From Gammaproteobacteria bacterium (GTDB lineage Bacteria; Pseudomonadota; Gammaproteobacteria; Steroidobacterales; Steroidobacteraceae), in assembly GCA_003134045.1 (NCBI GenBank), contig PLAH01000051.1, positions 1 through 56,399 on the forward strand: a stretch of 56,399 nucleotides of DNA. Direction: 5' to 3'. The translations under genes were made by a program, and so were the position numbers. Every line of letters begins with the position of its first letter. The stretch's first letter is position 1. The notes under the pieces were generated by a model that saw only the letters and a list, made by a program, of their open reading frames with translations, searched no databases and had not been told where the DNA came from. Positions 1 through 10,210 of this stretch are shown here, piece after piece.

Positions 1-2
1 TC

Positions 3-3000
3 ATCTTCGCCGGAATACTCATTTCGAGCGCTGGCCCCGTCGATGACGATGGCCAGACCTTACGTAAGCGGCACGTCATTAACGAGGTGGTGACACTCGA
101 ACTCACCCTTCTGACCCAGAAGTCTGTGCTGGTCGTTGAGGCTCAGCGGGCGGGAACCGCACAACTGAACGATGAGGCGGCCTTTGAAGCCGCATTCGAC
201 GTCCGACTTGCTCGTCAATCGGGGATTCGACCGATTCCCGCTCGTGTCAGTGGGGTCTTTGCTATCCCCCCAGAAGCCGATGGACCCAGTAGCGGAAGCG
301 CCCTATCCGACAGCGTCGTCATTGGAGAATCCGTCGCACCGATTGAGGTCGACTCCGAAGCCGAACCACCGAATCAACGGCTGGAACGCTGGAAACGAAA
401 GCTTCTAGATTTGAGCCTTCGCAACAAGCTTCTGAACTTCAAGCCCACGGCGAAGACTATCCGGATTCAGGGGACCCACCTGGCAGCCCTCGAGGACGCT
501 CTGGCATCCAAGAAAGCATTTAGCTTTGAGCCCGACCCTGGCTTTGAGAAGCAGAAAGACTCGACCACTGGACAGCCCCTACCGAAGGAGTTAGTTGCTG
601 AACGACAGCAGTCTCATGTAGCCGGATCGCTCAATCGCGGCCGGCTAATCGCTCTTGAAGAGGATCGAGAGAAGCTGGAAAGTCGACTCGTCGAACTCTA
701 TCGATCAGCCAGAACAGCCGAGGAGGAAGGCGGCTCCTCCCCCCTATTCCTCGCCCTGGGGATCTTCGAATGGCGTGAATCGGATACCTCCAAGTCCATT
801 AACCGCGCACCAATCCTCCTCGTGCCTGTCGTCCTGGAGCGCTCAAGCGTCAGAGCCGGGTTATCTGGCATCAAAATGAGCGGTAGTGACGACGATAGTA
901 GAATTAATCCGACACTGCTCGAAAAGCTACGCCGTGATTTTGGGATCGCATTCGACATTCCCGACGTGGCGCCCACCGACGACAGTGGGGTTGATGTCGA
1001 TCGACTGCTGGGACTCTTCCGGCATCTGGTCGTGAATCGCAAGGGATGGGAGGTTAAAGACGAGGTTTGGTTGGGAGAGTTTTCCTTCCGAAAATTCCTG
1101 ATGTGGCGAGATCTTCAGAAGCGCGAAGGGATCCTAAAATCCAACCCCCTAGTTCGGCAAATGCTGGAGCACCCACATACGCCGATAGCGAGCCAAGGGG
1201 ACTTTCCCGTGGCCCGAAACCTTGACCGTGATATCGCTCCATCCGAGGTCTTTACACCGCTCATCGCGGATTCCTCTCAGTTGGCTGCCATCCAGGCGGC
1301 ATTCGATGGCAAAAGCTTTGTTCTTGAAGGGCCACCCGGCACCGGCAAGAGCCAGACCATCACCAATCTGATCGCCAATTGTATGGCGCATGGCAAGACA
1401 GTCTTGTTTGTGTCGGAAAAGAAAGCGGCCTTGGAAGTAGTCCGGAAACGACTGTCGGATTTAAGTCTCGATGCCTACTGCCTGGAGGTTCACTCGGATA
1501 AGGCGCGAAAAACTGAAATTATCGAGCAGCTTAAGGCTTCGTTTTCCTACAACCCACCCGCGGTCGAGGAGAAGTGGCAGGAAACCGGAAATTCCCTCAA
1601 CAAGATCAAACAGAATCTGAATCAATACGTTGATGCCTTACACCTTCGTTACCCCTGCGGTTTGACGATTTTTGACGCCACCGGCTGGCTTTGCTCGAAT
1701 AACAAGGCTCAAGAGGTAACCCTCGCCTGGGGCGACCCCCGAGAGGGTAAGCACGCCCCCTTAAATGAACTCCGATCTGTAGTCGATCAGTTTTTGCCGC
1801 TAATTACGAAACTTGGGGCACTGCATGCGCATCCTCTAGCCACATCCCGCCTGAACGAATGCACCCCAAGTATCGAACGGACTGCAAAGGAAGCGTCCGC
1901 TGTCGCGCGGAAACACTTGATGGCATTAGACATGGCGGTAGAGAAATTCTGCCGCCGGCTGAATATCGGCGCCCCGGACCTGAGTCGGACCGAATTGGCC
2001 ACCTTGTCGGAATTGTCTAAGCTATTTCTGCAGCTCCCGGGACTGCCGGAATCTATAACGACCGCAATTGGGCGGGATGAAACGGCCAGCTCGTTCCGCC
2101 GGGCGGCCCATCTTTTGACCCAACGTCGGGTTCCTGCGCAAAAGCTTTTGACGGCATATCGCAGCAGTATTCTAAGTTGTGATGCAGATGAATTACGCGT
2201 ACTGCACCATGACACTGTGAGTACATGGTGGCCGAAGCGCTGGCTCAAACGGCGCACGCTGACCCGGCTGCTAAAAGTCCATACGGTCGACGCTGTCCCC
2301 GACGGCTCCCTTGTCGATCAGCTTCCCCAGACCCTGGATTCCCTACAAGTGGTCCAGGCGAGCGATAGAGAACTCAAAACACTCGAGACTGAACTCGCCA
2401 CCCATCTTGACTTTGCTCTTACGGATGCGCGGTGCGATCCAGATGCCTGCGCTAAGTGGCTTCTCGCCGTGCAAGCCGCCATCAATACGCTCGGACGGTC
2501 GAATCCACCGAGAACCGCATCGCTCACGTCCGCGATCAAGGCCCTGCTCTCCTCCGGCGCCGGCGAAATCGAGAGCGACGGCCCGCTGAAGCGGGAGCTG
2601 CTGGGCCTGGTGCAGGCGTGGTCCGAATGCACGGCCGTCCTCGCCGTCATACATGACTCACTGGCCATACCCGGAACCGGCGGACCTGCTGCCGGCTCCC
2701 AGATCTACCTCGGCGATACCTATCAGTGGGTTGTCCATTTGCACAACGTTATCTCGGACGATCACCTGAGGTACCACGCCGCCTGGCAACGGCTACGCAC
2801 GAAGGCGATTGCAATGGGCCTGCAGCCCTTGGTAGACCTATACCAGTCATTGGAATCGACCGCCGACAATCCGGCGACGGTATTCGAGTCGTCGGTTCGA
2901 AGATGGTTATTGGAAGAGGGATTGTCGCATAGTCCTCCGCTGCGAGACTTTATCGGCCAATCCCAAGACCAGCTAATTGATGAATTTCGACGGCTTGACG

Positions 3001-4508
3001 CCGAGTATCTGCGACTTGCCGGCGCCGCCGCTGCTGCTCGCGTGGGCGCGAGAATTCCCCGAATTGGCGGTGATGCCGCAACGGTGAAGGAACTCGGCAT
3101 GCTCAATAAGGAAATCAACAAGAAGGCCCGGCATCATCCCCTTCGCAAGCTCTTCGCCGGAATGCCTAGTCTTCTGCCACGCCTCAAGCCGTGCCTGCTG
3201 ATGAGCCCCATGTCGATCGCGCAGCACCTCGATCCAAGCTTTCCGCCTTTCGATCTCGTCGTTTTCGATGAGGCGTCGCAAATTCCCGTATGGGATGCCA
3301 TCGGCGCGATCGCTCGCGCCCGGCAGGCAGTGATCGTCGGGGACCCAAAGCAGATGCCGCCGACCTCCTTCTTTGCGCGCGCAGACGATGAGGAGGAGGT
3401 CGACGACACTAATGAGGACCTAGAAAGCATTCTAGACGAGACGATGACTGTCCTCCCGGTCCTGCGGCTTGAATGGCATTACCGATCCCGATACGAAAGC
3501 CTGATTACGTTCTCTAACCGCCGATACTACGATGGCAAGTTGGTAACGTTTCCATCCCCAATCACCGAAGATCGCGCGGTCTTATTGCACCGAATCAACG
3601 GCGTGTATGGCCGCGGTAGCACGCGGACCAACATGGCAGAGGCGCAAGCGGTCGTTGATTTCGTTGTGGAGCATTGCCGGACGAACGGCACGCGGAAGGA
3701 ATCGCTTGGCATCGTCACATTCAATGTACAGCAACAGAATCTGATTGAGGATTTGATGGACATCGCCCGTCGCGAAGATCCCAACCTGGAGCCCTATTTC
3801 AGCAAGCAGAAGGGACAAGAGGAGATTTTCGTCAAGAACCTCGAAAACGTCCAGGGCGACGAACGCGATATCATTATTTTCTCGACTACTTTCGGATTGG
3901 ATGATGTGGGTAAGATGTCTTTGAACTTCGGTCCGATTAATTCCGCCAATGGTCCTCGTCGCCTCAATGTTGCCGTCACCCGCTCCCGCCTTGCGATGCA
4001 TGTGTTCACCTCGATTCGCCCGGAGCTCTTGGATACCTCTCGGACAACGTCACTCGGAGTCCGGCATCTGAAGGAATTCCTCGATTACGCGGAGAACGGG
4101 ATAAGTGCGATTCGACATTTCGCGGGCGAACGTGGTGAGGGTGCCGACTCGCCTTTCGAGGATTCCGTGGCTGACGCTTTGCGGCGCAAGGGCTGGGAGA
4201 TTCACCACCAGATCGGTTGTGGCGGTTATCGCATCGATCTAGGCGTGGTACATCCCGACGCCCCGGGAACCTATCTTGCCGGAGTGGAATGCGATGGAGC
4301 GAGCTACCACAGCGGGGCAACTGCTCGGGACCGTGACAGGTTGCGGCAACATAAACTCGAGGAGCTGGGTTGGAAGCTCCAGCGAATCTGGTCTACGGAT
4401 TGGTGGCGCCGACCAGACGTTGCATTGGAACACCTCCATAGGAGTCTCGCTGAGATGGTCGAGGCTAAGACACCCCGCGCACCGGCAGATCAAACCAATG
4501 GGAGTTAG
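3..4508 (+). CDS. DUF4011-type SF1 helicase with C-terminal Vsr-like nuclease domain (5' partial)
   Basis: Probable DNA helicase-nuclease of the large DUF4011 family, found widely in defence and repair islands. The motif LERWKRKLLDLSLRNKLLNF (about residue 100, counted from a GTG at 87) marks DUF4011. Walker A EGPPGTGKSQ lies near residue 414 and Walker B FDEASQIPVWD near 1060, followed by GDPKQMPP and helicase motifs including RLNVAVTRSR. The last 100 residues (VECDGASYH, then DRDRLRQHKLEELGWK) match the Vsr-like nuclease domain (REase_MTES_1575 type) at the end of such proteins. The frame has no stop from position 3 to 87, so the GTG at 87 (no good ribosome site) is probably internal and the true start lies upstream of the window. 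The stop overlaps that of the convergent ATPase gene by 4 bases. Function as an antiphage or plasmid-restricting helicase is inference. Confidence 0.85.
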   Translation: MFAGILISSAGPVDDDGQTLRKRHVINEVVTLELTLLTQKSVLVVEAQRAGTAQLNDEAAFEAAFDVRLARQSGIRPIPARVSGVFAIPPEADGPSSGSALSDSVVIGESVAPIEVDSEAEPPNQRLERWKRKLLDLSLRNKLLNFKPTAKTIRIQGTHLAALEDALASKKAFSFEPDPGFEKQKDSTTGQPLPKELVAERQQSHVAGSLNRGRLIALEEDREKLESRLVELYRSARTAEEEGGSSPLFLALGIFEWRESDTSKSINRAPILLVPVVLERSSVRAGLSGIKMSGSDDDSRINPTLLEKLRRDFGIAFDIPDVAPTDDSGVDVDRLLGLFRHLVVNRKGWEVKDEVWLGEFSFRKFLMWRDLQKREGILKSNPLVRQMLEHPHTPIASQGDFPVARNLDRDIAPSEVFTPLIADSSQLAAIQAAFDGKSFVLEGPPGTGKSQTITNLIANCMAHGKTVLFVSEKKAALEVVRKRLSDLSLDAYCLEVHSDKARKTEIIEQLKASFSYNPPAVEEKWQETGNSLNKIKQNLNQYVDALHLRYPCGLTIFDATGWLCSNNKAQEVTLAWGDPREGKHAPLNELRSVVDQFLPLITKLGALHAHPLATSRLNECTPSIERTAKEASAVARKHLMALDMAVEKFCRRLNIGAPDLSRTELATLSELSKLFLQLPGLPESITTAIGRDETASSFRRAAHLLTQRRVPAQKLLTAYRSSILSCDADELRVLHHDTVSTWWPKRWLKRRTLTRLLKVHTVDAVPDGSLVDQLPQTLDSLQVVQASDRELKTLETELATHLDFALTDARCDPDACAKWLLAVQAAINTLGRSNPPRTASLTSAIKALLSSGAGEIESDGPLKRELLGLVQAWSECTAVLAVIHDSLAIPGTGGPAAGSQIYLGDTYQWVVHLHNVISDDHLRYHAAWQRLRTKAIAMGLQPLVDLYQSLESTADNPATVFESSVRRWLLEEGLSHSPPLRDFIGQSQDQLIDEFRRLDAEYLRLAGAAAAARVGARIPRIGGDAATVKELGMLNKEINKKARHHPLRKLFAGMPSLLPRLKPCLLMSPMSIAQHLDPSFPPFDLVVFDEASQIPVWDAIGAIARARQAVIVGDPKQMPPTSFFARADDEEEVDDTNEDLESILDETMTVLPVLRLEWHYRSRYESLITFSNRRYYDGKLVTFPSPITEDRAVLLHRINGVYGRGSTRTNMAEAQAVVDFVVEHCRTNGTRKESLGIVTFNVQQQNLIEDLMDIARREDPNLEPYFSKQKGQEEIFVKNLENVQGDERDIIIFSTTFGLDDVGKMSLNFGPINSANGPRRLNVAVTRSRLAMHVFTSIRPELLDTSRTTSLGVRHLKEFLDYAENGISAIRHFAGERGEGADSPFEDSVADALRRKGWEIHHQIGCGGYRIDLGVVHPDAPGTYLAGVECDGASYHSGATARDRDRLRQHKLEELGWKLQRIWSTDWWRRPDVALEHLHRSLAEMVEAKTPRAPADQTNGS

Positions 4509-7144
4509 AAATCAATTCGGGCCTCTATCGGTGCGTAAGCGTACCTTTCTGGAGCGCACGTGACAATGATGGTCTGGGTATCGGCGGATGCAAATCCAAG
4601 CGCGGAGGCCAGCGCCTCCTGCCGAACATTGTCGGTATAGGCCACAGCATCATCCAGAAGCAATGGCACTCCCCCCTTGCCGACTATTCGGGCGGTTGCC
4701 AGACGCTGCAGGATCCCGATTTGCTCTTTGGCACCGGAGGACAAACTTGTGTAGGGAATCGTGGTGCCATTCATGACACGCCCCTCCACACTGAGATCCT
4801 CGCCGATTACCACGCGGAATTCCTCGCCGAATATGACTTTACCCAGGCGCTCGATCTCGCTCTTGAGCGGCGCGACGTAGGATCGCTGCGCGTCCTCCCG
4901 GCATTCCCTTAGTGTCTCGTATAGAAGCGCGGCCGCATGGGCGCGACGCTTGAACCGTGCTACGGCATCCTGCGCTACGAAAGCATCTCGCTGCGCCTTC
5001 TGGTATTCTTCTTCCAGGCCGCTTTCTCCATTGATCTCCAGTCGTGCGCTCAATTTGTTTATGTCATCGCGTATCCGCTGCAGATTTCGTTCATGGTTTG
5101 CCAAGGCCTTCTCGGCCGCCGTCAATCCTGCCGAAACCCGCTCGGGATCTGCGCCGTCGTATGCCGCCTTCGCGACATCACGTTTGCCAATCGCTGCATT
5201 AACCGTCGACTGTGCCGTCGCCAGTTCCGTCTGCAGGGCATCATCGGAGTGCTCCTGGCGGGCAGTCGCCAGCGACTTGGCGACCTGATCTCGACGGTCC
5301 GCGCGCGACACCCGAGTCGCCTCAGCCACCGCTTCCTCTTGGTGGGCAGCGGCGGCAGCCGCGGTAACGACTCTCAACTGGTCTTCGATTGCCTGGAGAG
5401 CCTTCCGGGCCGCCTCGAGCGCCTTTCGTGCCTCAGCGGCGATCGCTTTGGCCGACTCCAGCGTGTCCGGTAGCGCATTGGCGGTGGGAGGACGAGTGGC
5501 CGGATACTCGGAAGTTGCTTCTTTTAGCTGTTCAACCTTGGCCCGCATCGATTCGCGAGTCAGGTCGATCAGATTCCCGGTCACAGCTTTCCGGGTTGCA
5601 GCGAGCCGATCGGCCGCGTTCTCTCGTCGATGACGCTGAGATTCCGCCTCATCTGCTGTCGTAACACCCAGCCGATCCAGGAGGCCTTGATGAGCCCGAT
5701 TGGCCGAATCGAGCGCTCGCTCCAATTGGGCGACGTCCTGAGTGCCTTCAATGAGGATCTCTGCGACCTCCCCTATCACGATCTTGGTGCTATTGCCCGG
5801 TGGTGCGGATGCCGCTTGGCCCTGAGCCAGATCGTGGTCGATCCCATTGAGGCGTACGCGGACCGGGACCAGTGCATGCACGGAAGCCTTGGGGCTCGCC
5901 AATTCCAGCTTCGCCTTTGCAACGGCGATGGCCGTAGACGCCTTGGCGAGGGCTGCGCAGTCCTCCTTGGTTGCCAGCAGCGATTTTACGATGTCCTCTG
6001 CCTCGGCAATCTCACCATCCGCTTGCGTGACGGCCTGCAGGCGCGCCGAGAGCAACATCAGATCCATGCGGTTCTGCTGGTAGGCCGCATCTCTTTCGGC
6101 AAGAGCCAGTGCCGTATTCGCCGCCTCAAGTGAGGATCGAGCGCCGACCGCTTCTGCCTCAAGTGTTGTGACTTTGGCGCCTAGCTCGGTAGGGCGAGTC
6201 TGCGCCTGCTGTCGATGCTGCGTTGCAACCGCCAGGGCCTCCTCTGACGCTGCCAGGTCGGCGATCAGCTCTGACCGCCGGGCGGCAGCGCTGAGTGCCA
6301 TTTGCTCCCCCTGTTGCGCTGCGGTAACGACCAGGTCATTGTTTCTGACCTCTGCCAGCAGGCCGTCGAGCCGGAGCTTGTCGGCCGCCGCTCGATCTCG
6401 TGCCGCAGCCAAATTGCCGGTCTGTCCATTGGCGATACTGAACTCGCGCGTCTTGGACTTGTAGGAGGTGATGTCGGCGTCCAGTTCCTGGAGCTTCTCC
6501 CGCAGAGTCTTCTCATTTTGTGCCGCGTCGGCCGCCTTCTGGTCCAAGTCCGTGCATTCCTTGTTCGGTTTGCCTCCGGCCGTCCAGTAGCGAAGGAACT
6601 CTTGAGACGCCCGCTCGAATAGGTTGCTCTCCCGCTCGCCGGCGATGTCGTTGCCCACCGCGCGATCGAGTGCGGCGGACAAGGACCGCACTCCGGCCAA
6701 CATGGGCAGCTCCAGGGCACTGCCCTGGGTGATCCGCATCGCATCCCAGAGTGCCCGGTCCAGGTTCTGATCGATAATTTCACTCACCCGGTCGTGCGCT
6801 TCGCGCCCAGTCAATGACTCTGGCACGGGCTTATCGATCCGCAAGGTTGTGCCGCCGGCCTTCCCCTTGGCGAAACTCTTGGAGTACGTGAGGCGATAGG
6901 GCCCAATGGTCAGATCCGCTTCCACCTCTGGGGTTAAACCTGTGTGCAGCGGCTTGAGCGCCTTCACTTCACGGTGGGACGCATCATCCGGGTGGTCCAA
7001 GAGCGCTTGGAGCGCCAGAAACAACGTGCTTTTGCCGGACTCATTCTGCCCCGCGATCAACGTGATCCCGCGCTCGGCCAGGCTCACTTCCCGAGCGGAA
7101 ACACCCGCCACGTTGGTGATCCGTATGCGATGTACGCGCATCAT
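4505..7144 (-). CDS. SbcC/Rad50-like coiled-coil AAA ATPase
   Basis: ATPase subunit of an SbcCD (Mre11-Rad50)-type DNA end-processing complex. Residues 32-40 are the P-loop GQNESGKST. Long Ala/Glu/Lys/Arg-rich heptad stretches (about 190-720) form the coiled coil. The ABC signature LSSGAKEQIGI and Walker B VPLLLDDAVAYTD lie near the C-terminus, so both halves of the ATPase head are present. At 879 residues it is shorter than E. coli SbcC (about 1050). I see no CxxC zinc hook at the coiled-coil apex, so it belongs to a hookless subgroup or dimerises differently. ATG overlaps the stop of the upstream nuclease gene as ATGA (7141-7144), which indicates translational coupling. The gene converges on the DUF4011 helicase. 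Confidence 0.88.
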   Translation of the reverse strand: MMRVHRIRITNVAGVSAREVSLAERGITLIAGQNESGKSTLFLALQALLDHPDDASHREVKALKPLHTGLTPEVEADLTIGPYRLTYSKSFAKGKAGGTTLRIDKPVPESLTGREAHDRVSEIIDQNLDRALWDAMRITQGSALELPMLAGVRSLSAALDRAVGNDIAGERESNLFERASQEFLRYWTAGGKPNKECTDLDQKAADAAQNEKTLREKLQELDADITSYKSKTREFSIANGQTGNLAAARDRAAADKLRLDGLLAEVRNNDLVVTAAQQGEQMALSAAARRSELIADLAASEEALAVATQHRQQAQTRPTELGAKVTTLEAEAVGARSSLEAANTALALAERDAAYQQNRMDLMLLSARLQAVTQADGEIAEAEDIVKSLLATKEDCAALAKASTAIAVAKAKLELASPKASVHALVPVRVRLNGIDHDLAQGQAASAPPGNSTKIVIGEVAEILIEGTQDVAQLERALDSANRAHQGLLDRLGVTTADEAESQRHRRENAADRLAATRKAVTGNLIDLTRESMRAKVEQLKEATSEYPATRPPTANALPDTLESAKAIAAEARKALEAARKALQAIEDQLRVVTAAAAAAHQEEAVAEATRVSRADRRDQVAKSLATARQEHSDDALQTELATAQSTVNAAIGKRDVAKAAYDGADPERVSAGLTAAEKALANHERNLQRIRDDINKLSARLEINGESGLEEEYQKAQRDAFVAQDAVARFKRRAHAAALLYETLRECREDAQRSYVAPLKSEIERLGKVIFGEEFRVVIGEDLSVEGRVMNGTTIPYTSLSSGAKEQIGILQRLATARIVGKGGVPLLLDDAVAYTDNVRQEALASALGFASADTQTIIVTCAPERYAYAPIEARIDF

Positions 7145-8283
7145 GTTGCACCCCCTTGGAGCCTAAAGAGAAGTGCCAGCGCGTCACCGGCCGCTTCTCG
7201 GTCCGCTCCCGCCGCCAGTTTTCCGCGCAACACCTCCAGGGCTTTGGCTCCGTACCCAGAGAGCCGAAGCTCACTGAAGTCGGCCTCGGACGGGACGACC
7301 GCCAGTTCCGTGCGCGAAGTGGACATCACGACGGCGGCGAATACATCTCCCCATCGATCCAGAAGGTGATCTAACGTCATTTTTTGGGTCATACCCAGCG
7401 TGCCAGTCAATCCGAGCTTCAACATGGTCTTGGGCTTATCCGGGATGCCTTCAATGGCGGACGCAAGGGCGTCCAGGTCCTGCTGGCTGTTGAGCACTTC
7501 TTCGTGGACGACAAACTTCCAAGTCCCGACCCGCTTGGGCGTGACCCGTACCCCGAGGTCATCCGCCTCGATCAGCAACACATTGCCATTGTCGGTCTCG
7601 ACAAAATCGAAGGCTTCGGGTGTACCGCTGTACCAGATGCGGCCATCCGACTCCCCTGTGACATTCGTCGTCGAGTGCCGATCACCCAAGGCCAAAAAAT
7701 GAAGCCGCTGTTCCCGGATGGCCTGCTGGGCCGCCTCAACGTTGATGATCGCAGGATTGTCGGGGTTGGGGGACAGGGTGCTGACCGCCCCATGTGCCAC
7801 TAGCACCCGAAATCCATGAGGAAGCGGAGCGAGCAACTTCGTGGTTTCGGAAACAAGGTCCGCAGTGGGTCTCTTCGACAGCCACGGAGCGCCCACCACT
7901 TCTACCCCGGGCTTCACCTCCACGCACTCGCCCGGATTTGCTAGTACATGAACGTTCGGCGGCTTATGACGTCGCCATGCGTTCGACTCATAGACATTGG
8001 TGGGTTCCAGGCAATCGTGGTTCCCCGGAAGCAGGAAAATCGGTAATCGGCAGTTTTTCAGCGCCTCGATCGCCGTAAGAACCGTGGCGCGACTGACGTG
8101 GTTGGTCTCGAACACATCCCCTGCCACGACGATGAAGTCACAGTCCTCATCGGTCGCCAGCTTGCACAAAGCGGTGACGGCTTCATTTCGGGCAGCTGCC
8201 CAACGATCCTGGGGTCCTGGTGAGAGAAAATGCCGGGTGACGCCCAACTGCCAATCGCTTGTATGAAGAAACCTTACGGTCAT
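7141..8283 (-). CDS. SbcD/Mre11-like metallophosphoesterase
   Basis: Nuclease partner of the downstream SbcC-like ATPase; it would cut DNA ends or hairpins in a Mn-dependent reaction. The metallophosphoesterase motifs are in order: HTSDWQLG (residues 7-14), AGDVFETN (D56), LPGNHD (N88, H89), VAHGAVS (H about 168) and LALGDRHS (about 203). The first motif has Gln12 where classical SbcD has a metal-binding His (DWHLG). A weak AAGG lies upstream of the ATG. The stop and the next start overlap by four bases, so the two subunits are made from one message. Length (380) is normal for SbcD. Confidence 0.88.
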   Translation of the reverse strand: MTVRFLHTSDWQLGVTRHFLSPGPQDRWAAARNEAVTALCKLATDEDCDFIVVAGDVFETNHVSRATVLTAIEALKNCRLPIFLLPGNHDCLEPTNVYESNAWRRHKPPNVHVLANPGECVEVKPGVEVVGAPWLSKRPTADLVSETTKLLAPLPHGFRVLVAHGAVSTLSPNPDNPAIINVEAAQQAIREQRLHFLALGDRHSTTNVTGESDGRIWYSGTPEAFDFVETDNGNVLLIEADDLGVRVTPKRVGTWKFVVHEEVLNSQQDLDALASAIEGIPDKPKTMLKLGLTGTLGMTQKMTLDHLLDRWGDVFAAVVMSTSRTELAVVPSEADFSELRLSGYGAKALEVLRGKLAAGADREAAGDALALLFRLQGGAT

Positions 8284-8824
8284 TTCGGTAGTACCTTCCT
8301 AGTTCCAGTCTCTAACGACCCCCTACCTGTCCCCGCTCCCGCCAGCACTTCATCGACCGTCCGTTTCACTACATACCAGGCTGATCCGCAATGTCACGTG
8401 TCGACGGTCGATAAAGTACACCTGTTCGGCAAACACCGTGTGCCCTTCAGCAGTCGCTATAGCCCGATACAGATGCCGGTTGATGTGCTCATCGGGCCTT
8501 ATTTTTAGATAAATTCAATTAATCGCAACCTCTTGATCGATTCGTAACGACCCCTCTCGCCTCGAAACGAACAGCCGATCGTTTGCGCACTCGGCGCGTT
8601 CGTTGCTGTCAGTATGAATGCGCGCGCCACGAGCCCCACAGGCCCTCACACAATACCGCAAGCGCATAACGTTGCAATTCAAAAACATTTCGCAACTTCT
8701 GCCATTTCTTCGTAATATCAACGCACTCGCTATGCTTATCCATATGCCTGCACCGTTTTTCGCGATCTGCTAACCGTTTTGAGTCTGCGCTGCTGTTAAA
8801 GAAACGTACGGCTTGGAGATAGTG
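8284..8824. other. 541-base intergenic region between divergent genes
   Basis: Lower GC than its surroundings, with no convincing gene. It should carry promoters for the SbcD/SbcC pair (leftward) and the membrane protein (rightward). A 7-bp stem GCCCGAT (8462-8468) / ATCGGGC (8491-8497) is followed by CTTATTTTT, which resembles a weak rightward terminator although no rightward gene precedes it. CGCATAACG at 8663-8671 matches the repeat motif seen near 10.7 kb. Nothing else was recognised. Confidence 0.5.
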
Positions 8825-9556
8825 ATGGCTGATTCTCATCCGGCTAATGCACGTTCTGACATGAACATTGTGGATTTTGACGGAGCCATCTTACGCCTGC
8901 ATCAGCGCGCTCGTAATGCTCGACGACGAATACTCATTGTGGGGCTCATATTACTCGTCGGCGTCGTGACGGTCGCCGGGATTAGTGTTTCCGAGGCCAT
9001 TAGTCGCTCGCGAGAGAATATGATGCCGATTATAAGTTCGATGGTCACGGCGCAATTCGCAACACCGGAAGCCGAGCTGACTAAGAAGATCAAGCTACTG
9101 ATTGAACAACAGATTGGCCCCACAACGCCAACGGATTCAAAGTTTGTCCCGTTGCCTAGGTCGGACTACGACTATTTGACTCAGGAAATCGATAGGACAA
9201 TTAATCAGCTTGATCGGGTCCAGCACTCGGCCGCTGAAACGCGTGTCAATCAGAATGATATTGAGCGCTGGGAGCCAATCGTGAATTCATTTCTAATCGG
9301 TGCTGGGGCGATTTCGTTCGGAATACTGTTCATCCAGATTGCGTTAAATTTTATGCGTTACTATGCGCGCCTAGCTGAGTTGTATGATGCGCAAGCAGAC
9401 GCACTACTTGCTTCGAGAGGGGATGCCGACAAGGCGTACGTTCTCCTGCAACAGTTCTCACCGAATGCCATCGAAATGGGAAAGACTCCGACTACGCTCT
9501 ATGAGAAAGCACTCGAAGCGATTACGGAGGTGGCGAAGTCGAAATGGCGTGAATAG
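8825..9556 (+). CDS. Unknown two-helix inner-membrane protein
   Basis: A 243-residue protein not recognised as any family. I chose the ATG at 8825 because GGAG (8815-8818) sits six bases upstream; a TTG at 8813 would overlap that site. A positively charged stretch (RNARRR) precedes a hydrophobic helix at about 36-54. About 100 polar residues follow, then a second helix near 157-177 (FLIGAGAISFGILFIQIALN) and a cytoplasmic tail of about 65 residues. The expected topology is both termini inside with a periplasmic loop that looks partly helical. It lies between SbcCD-like genes and IS debris, so a defence role is possible but unsupported. Confidence 0.7.
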   Translation: MADSHPANARSDMNIVDFDGAILRLHQRARNARRRILIVGLILLVGVVTVAGISVSEAISRSRENMMPIISSMVTAQFATPEAELTKKIKLLIEQQIGPTTPTDSKFVPLPRSDYDYLTQEIDRTINQLDRVQHSAAETRVNQNDIERWEPIVNSFLIGAGAISFGILFIQIALNFMRYYARLAELYDAQADALLASRGDADKAYVLLQQFSPNAIEMGKTPTTLYEKALEAITEVAKSKWRE

Positions 9557-9796
9557 ATATGAGTGGACAGTCGGACAAAAATGATACCCGGTTAACATCG
9601 AGCCGCTATCTTTACGGCAAGATCTTCGAGAAGACCTTAGAGTCCATTCATCTAAGGAAGGTCTGAAAACGTGCGTATGAAGGCAAAGATGGCATTGGGA
9701 TTTCGTTCGGATCGGGCACCGGCGCGCATTTCCGCGCAAACGTTTCTACCTGCCACCTCGAAAACCCGAATTTGGCGGCCTTCGCCGCCACATTCC

Positions 9797-10210
9797 CTAC
9801 GCATTCGGCAATCTCCTGCGCGACAAGAACAGATTCGCCAGCGCTGCGGTGACCTCCAGTCGGTGCAGGTTCTTCGCCAAGCCTCGGTAACAAACCTTCT
9901 GAAAGCCGAAGACCCGTTTGATCACCCCAAACATGTGCTCGACCTTGGCTCGCACGCTGAACTGGCGGCGGTTGGTGGCCTGGACCGACGCATCAATGCG
10001 TTTGCCCCATCGGTATCGTTGGTTGGTAAAGTTCTTCGCCCGCGGTGCCCCGACGCGGATCGCGGCCTTCTGTCCGCGGTATGTCACTGATTGGTACATT
10101 GGAGCCAGTGTCGGATCGGCATATTGGTACCACTTGAGGGGTAGTACGGGTATTTCGATGTAACCAAGGTCATGGATATCATGCAGTTTTTTGACTGTAG
10201 GAGGCACCAT
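9797..10210 (-). pseudogene. IS5-family transposase C-terminal remnant
   Basis: The reading frame contains RAKVEHMFGVIKRVFGF and VCYRGLAKN, the conserved C-terminal block of IS5-family DDE transposases including the last catalytic Glu region. Only the final 80 or so residues match. The upstream part of the frame (from TYRGQKAAIRVGAPR back) is poorly conserved and lacks the N-terminal two thirds. No matching terminal inverted repeats could be paired. It is an inactive fragment directly abutting the IS21 remnant, whose start codon falls inside this frame. Confidence 0.75.

Noticed and set aside
8462..8506. Rho-independent terminator
   Set aside because: Stem of seven with a 22-base loop and no gene to terminate in that direction; too weak to call.
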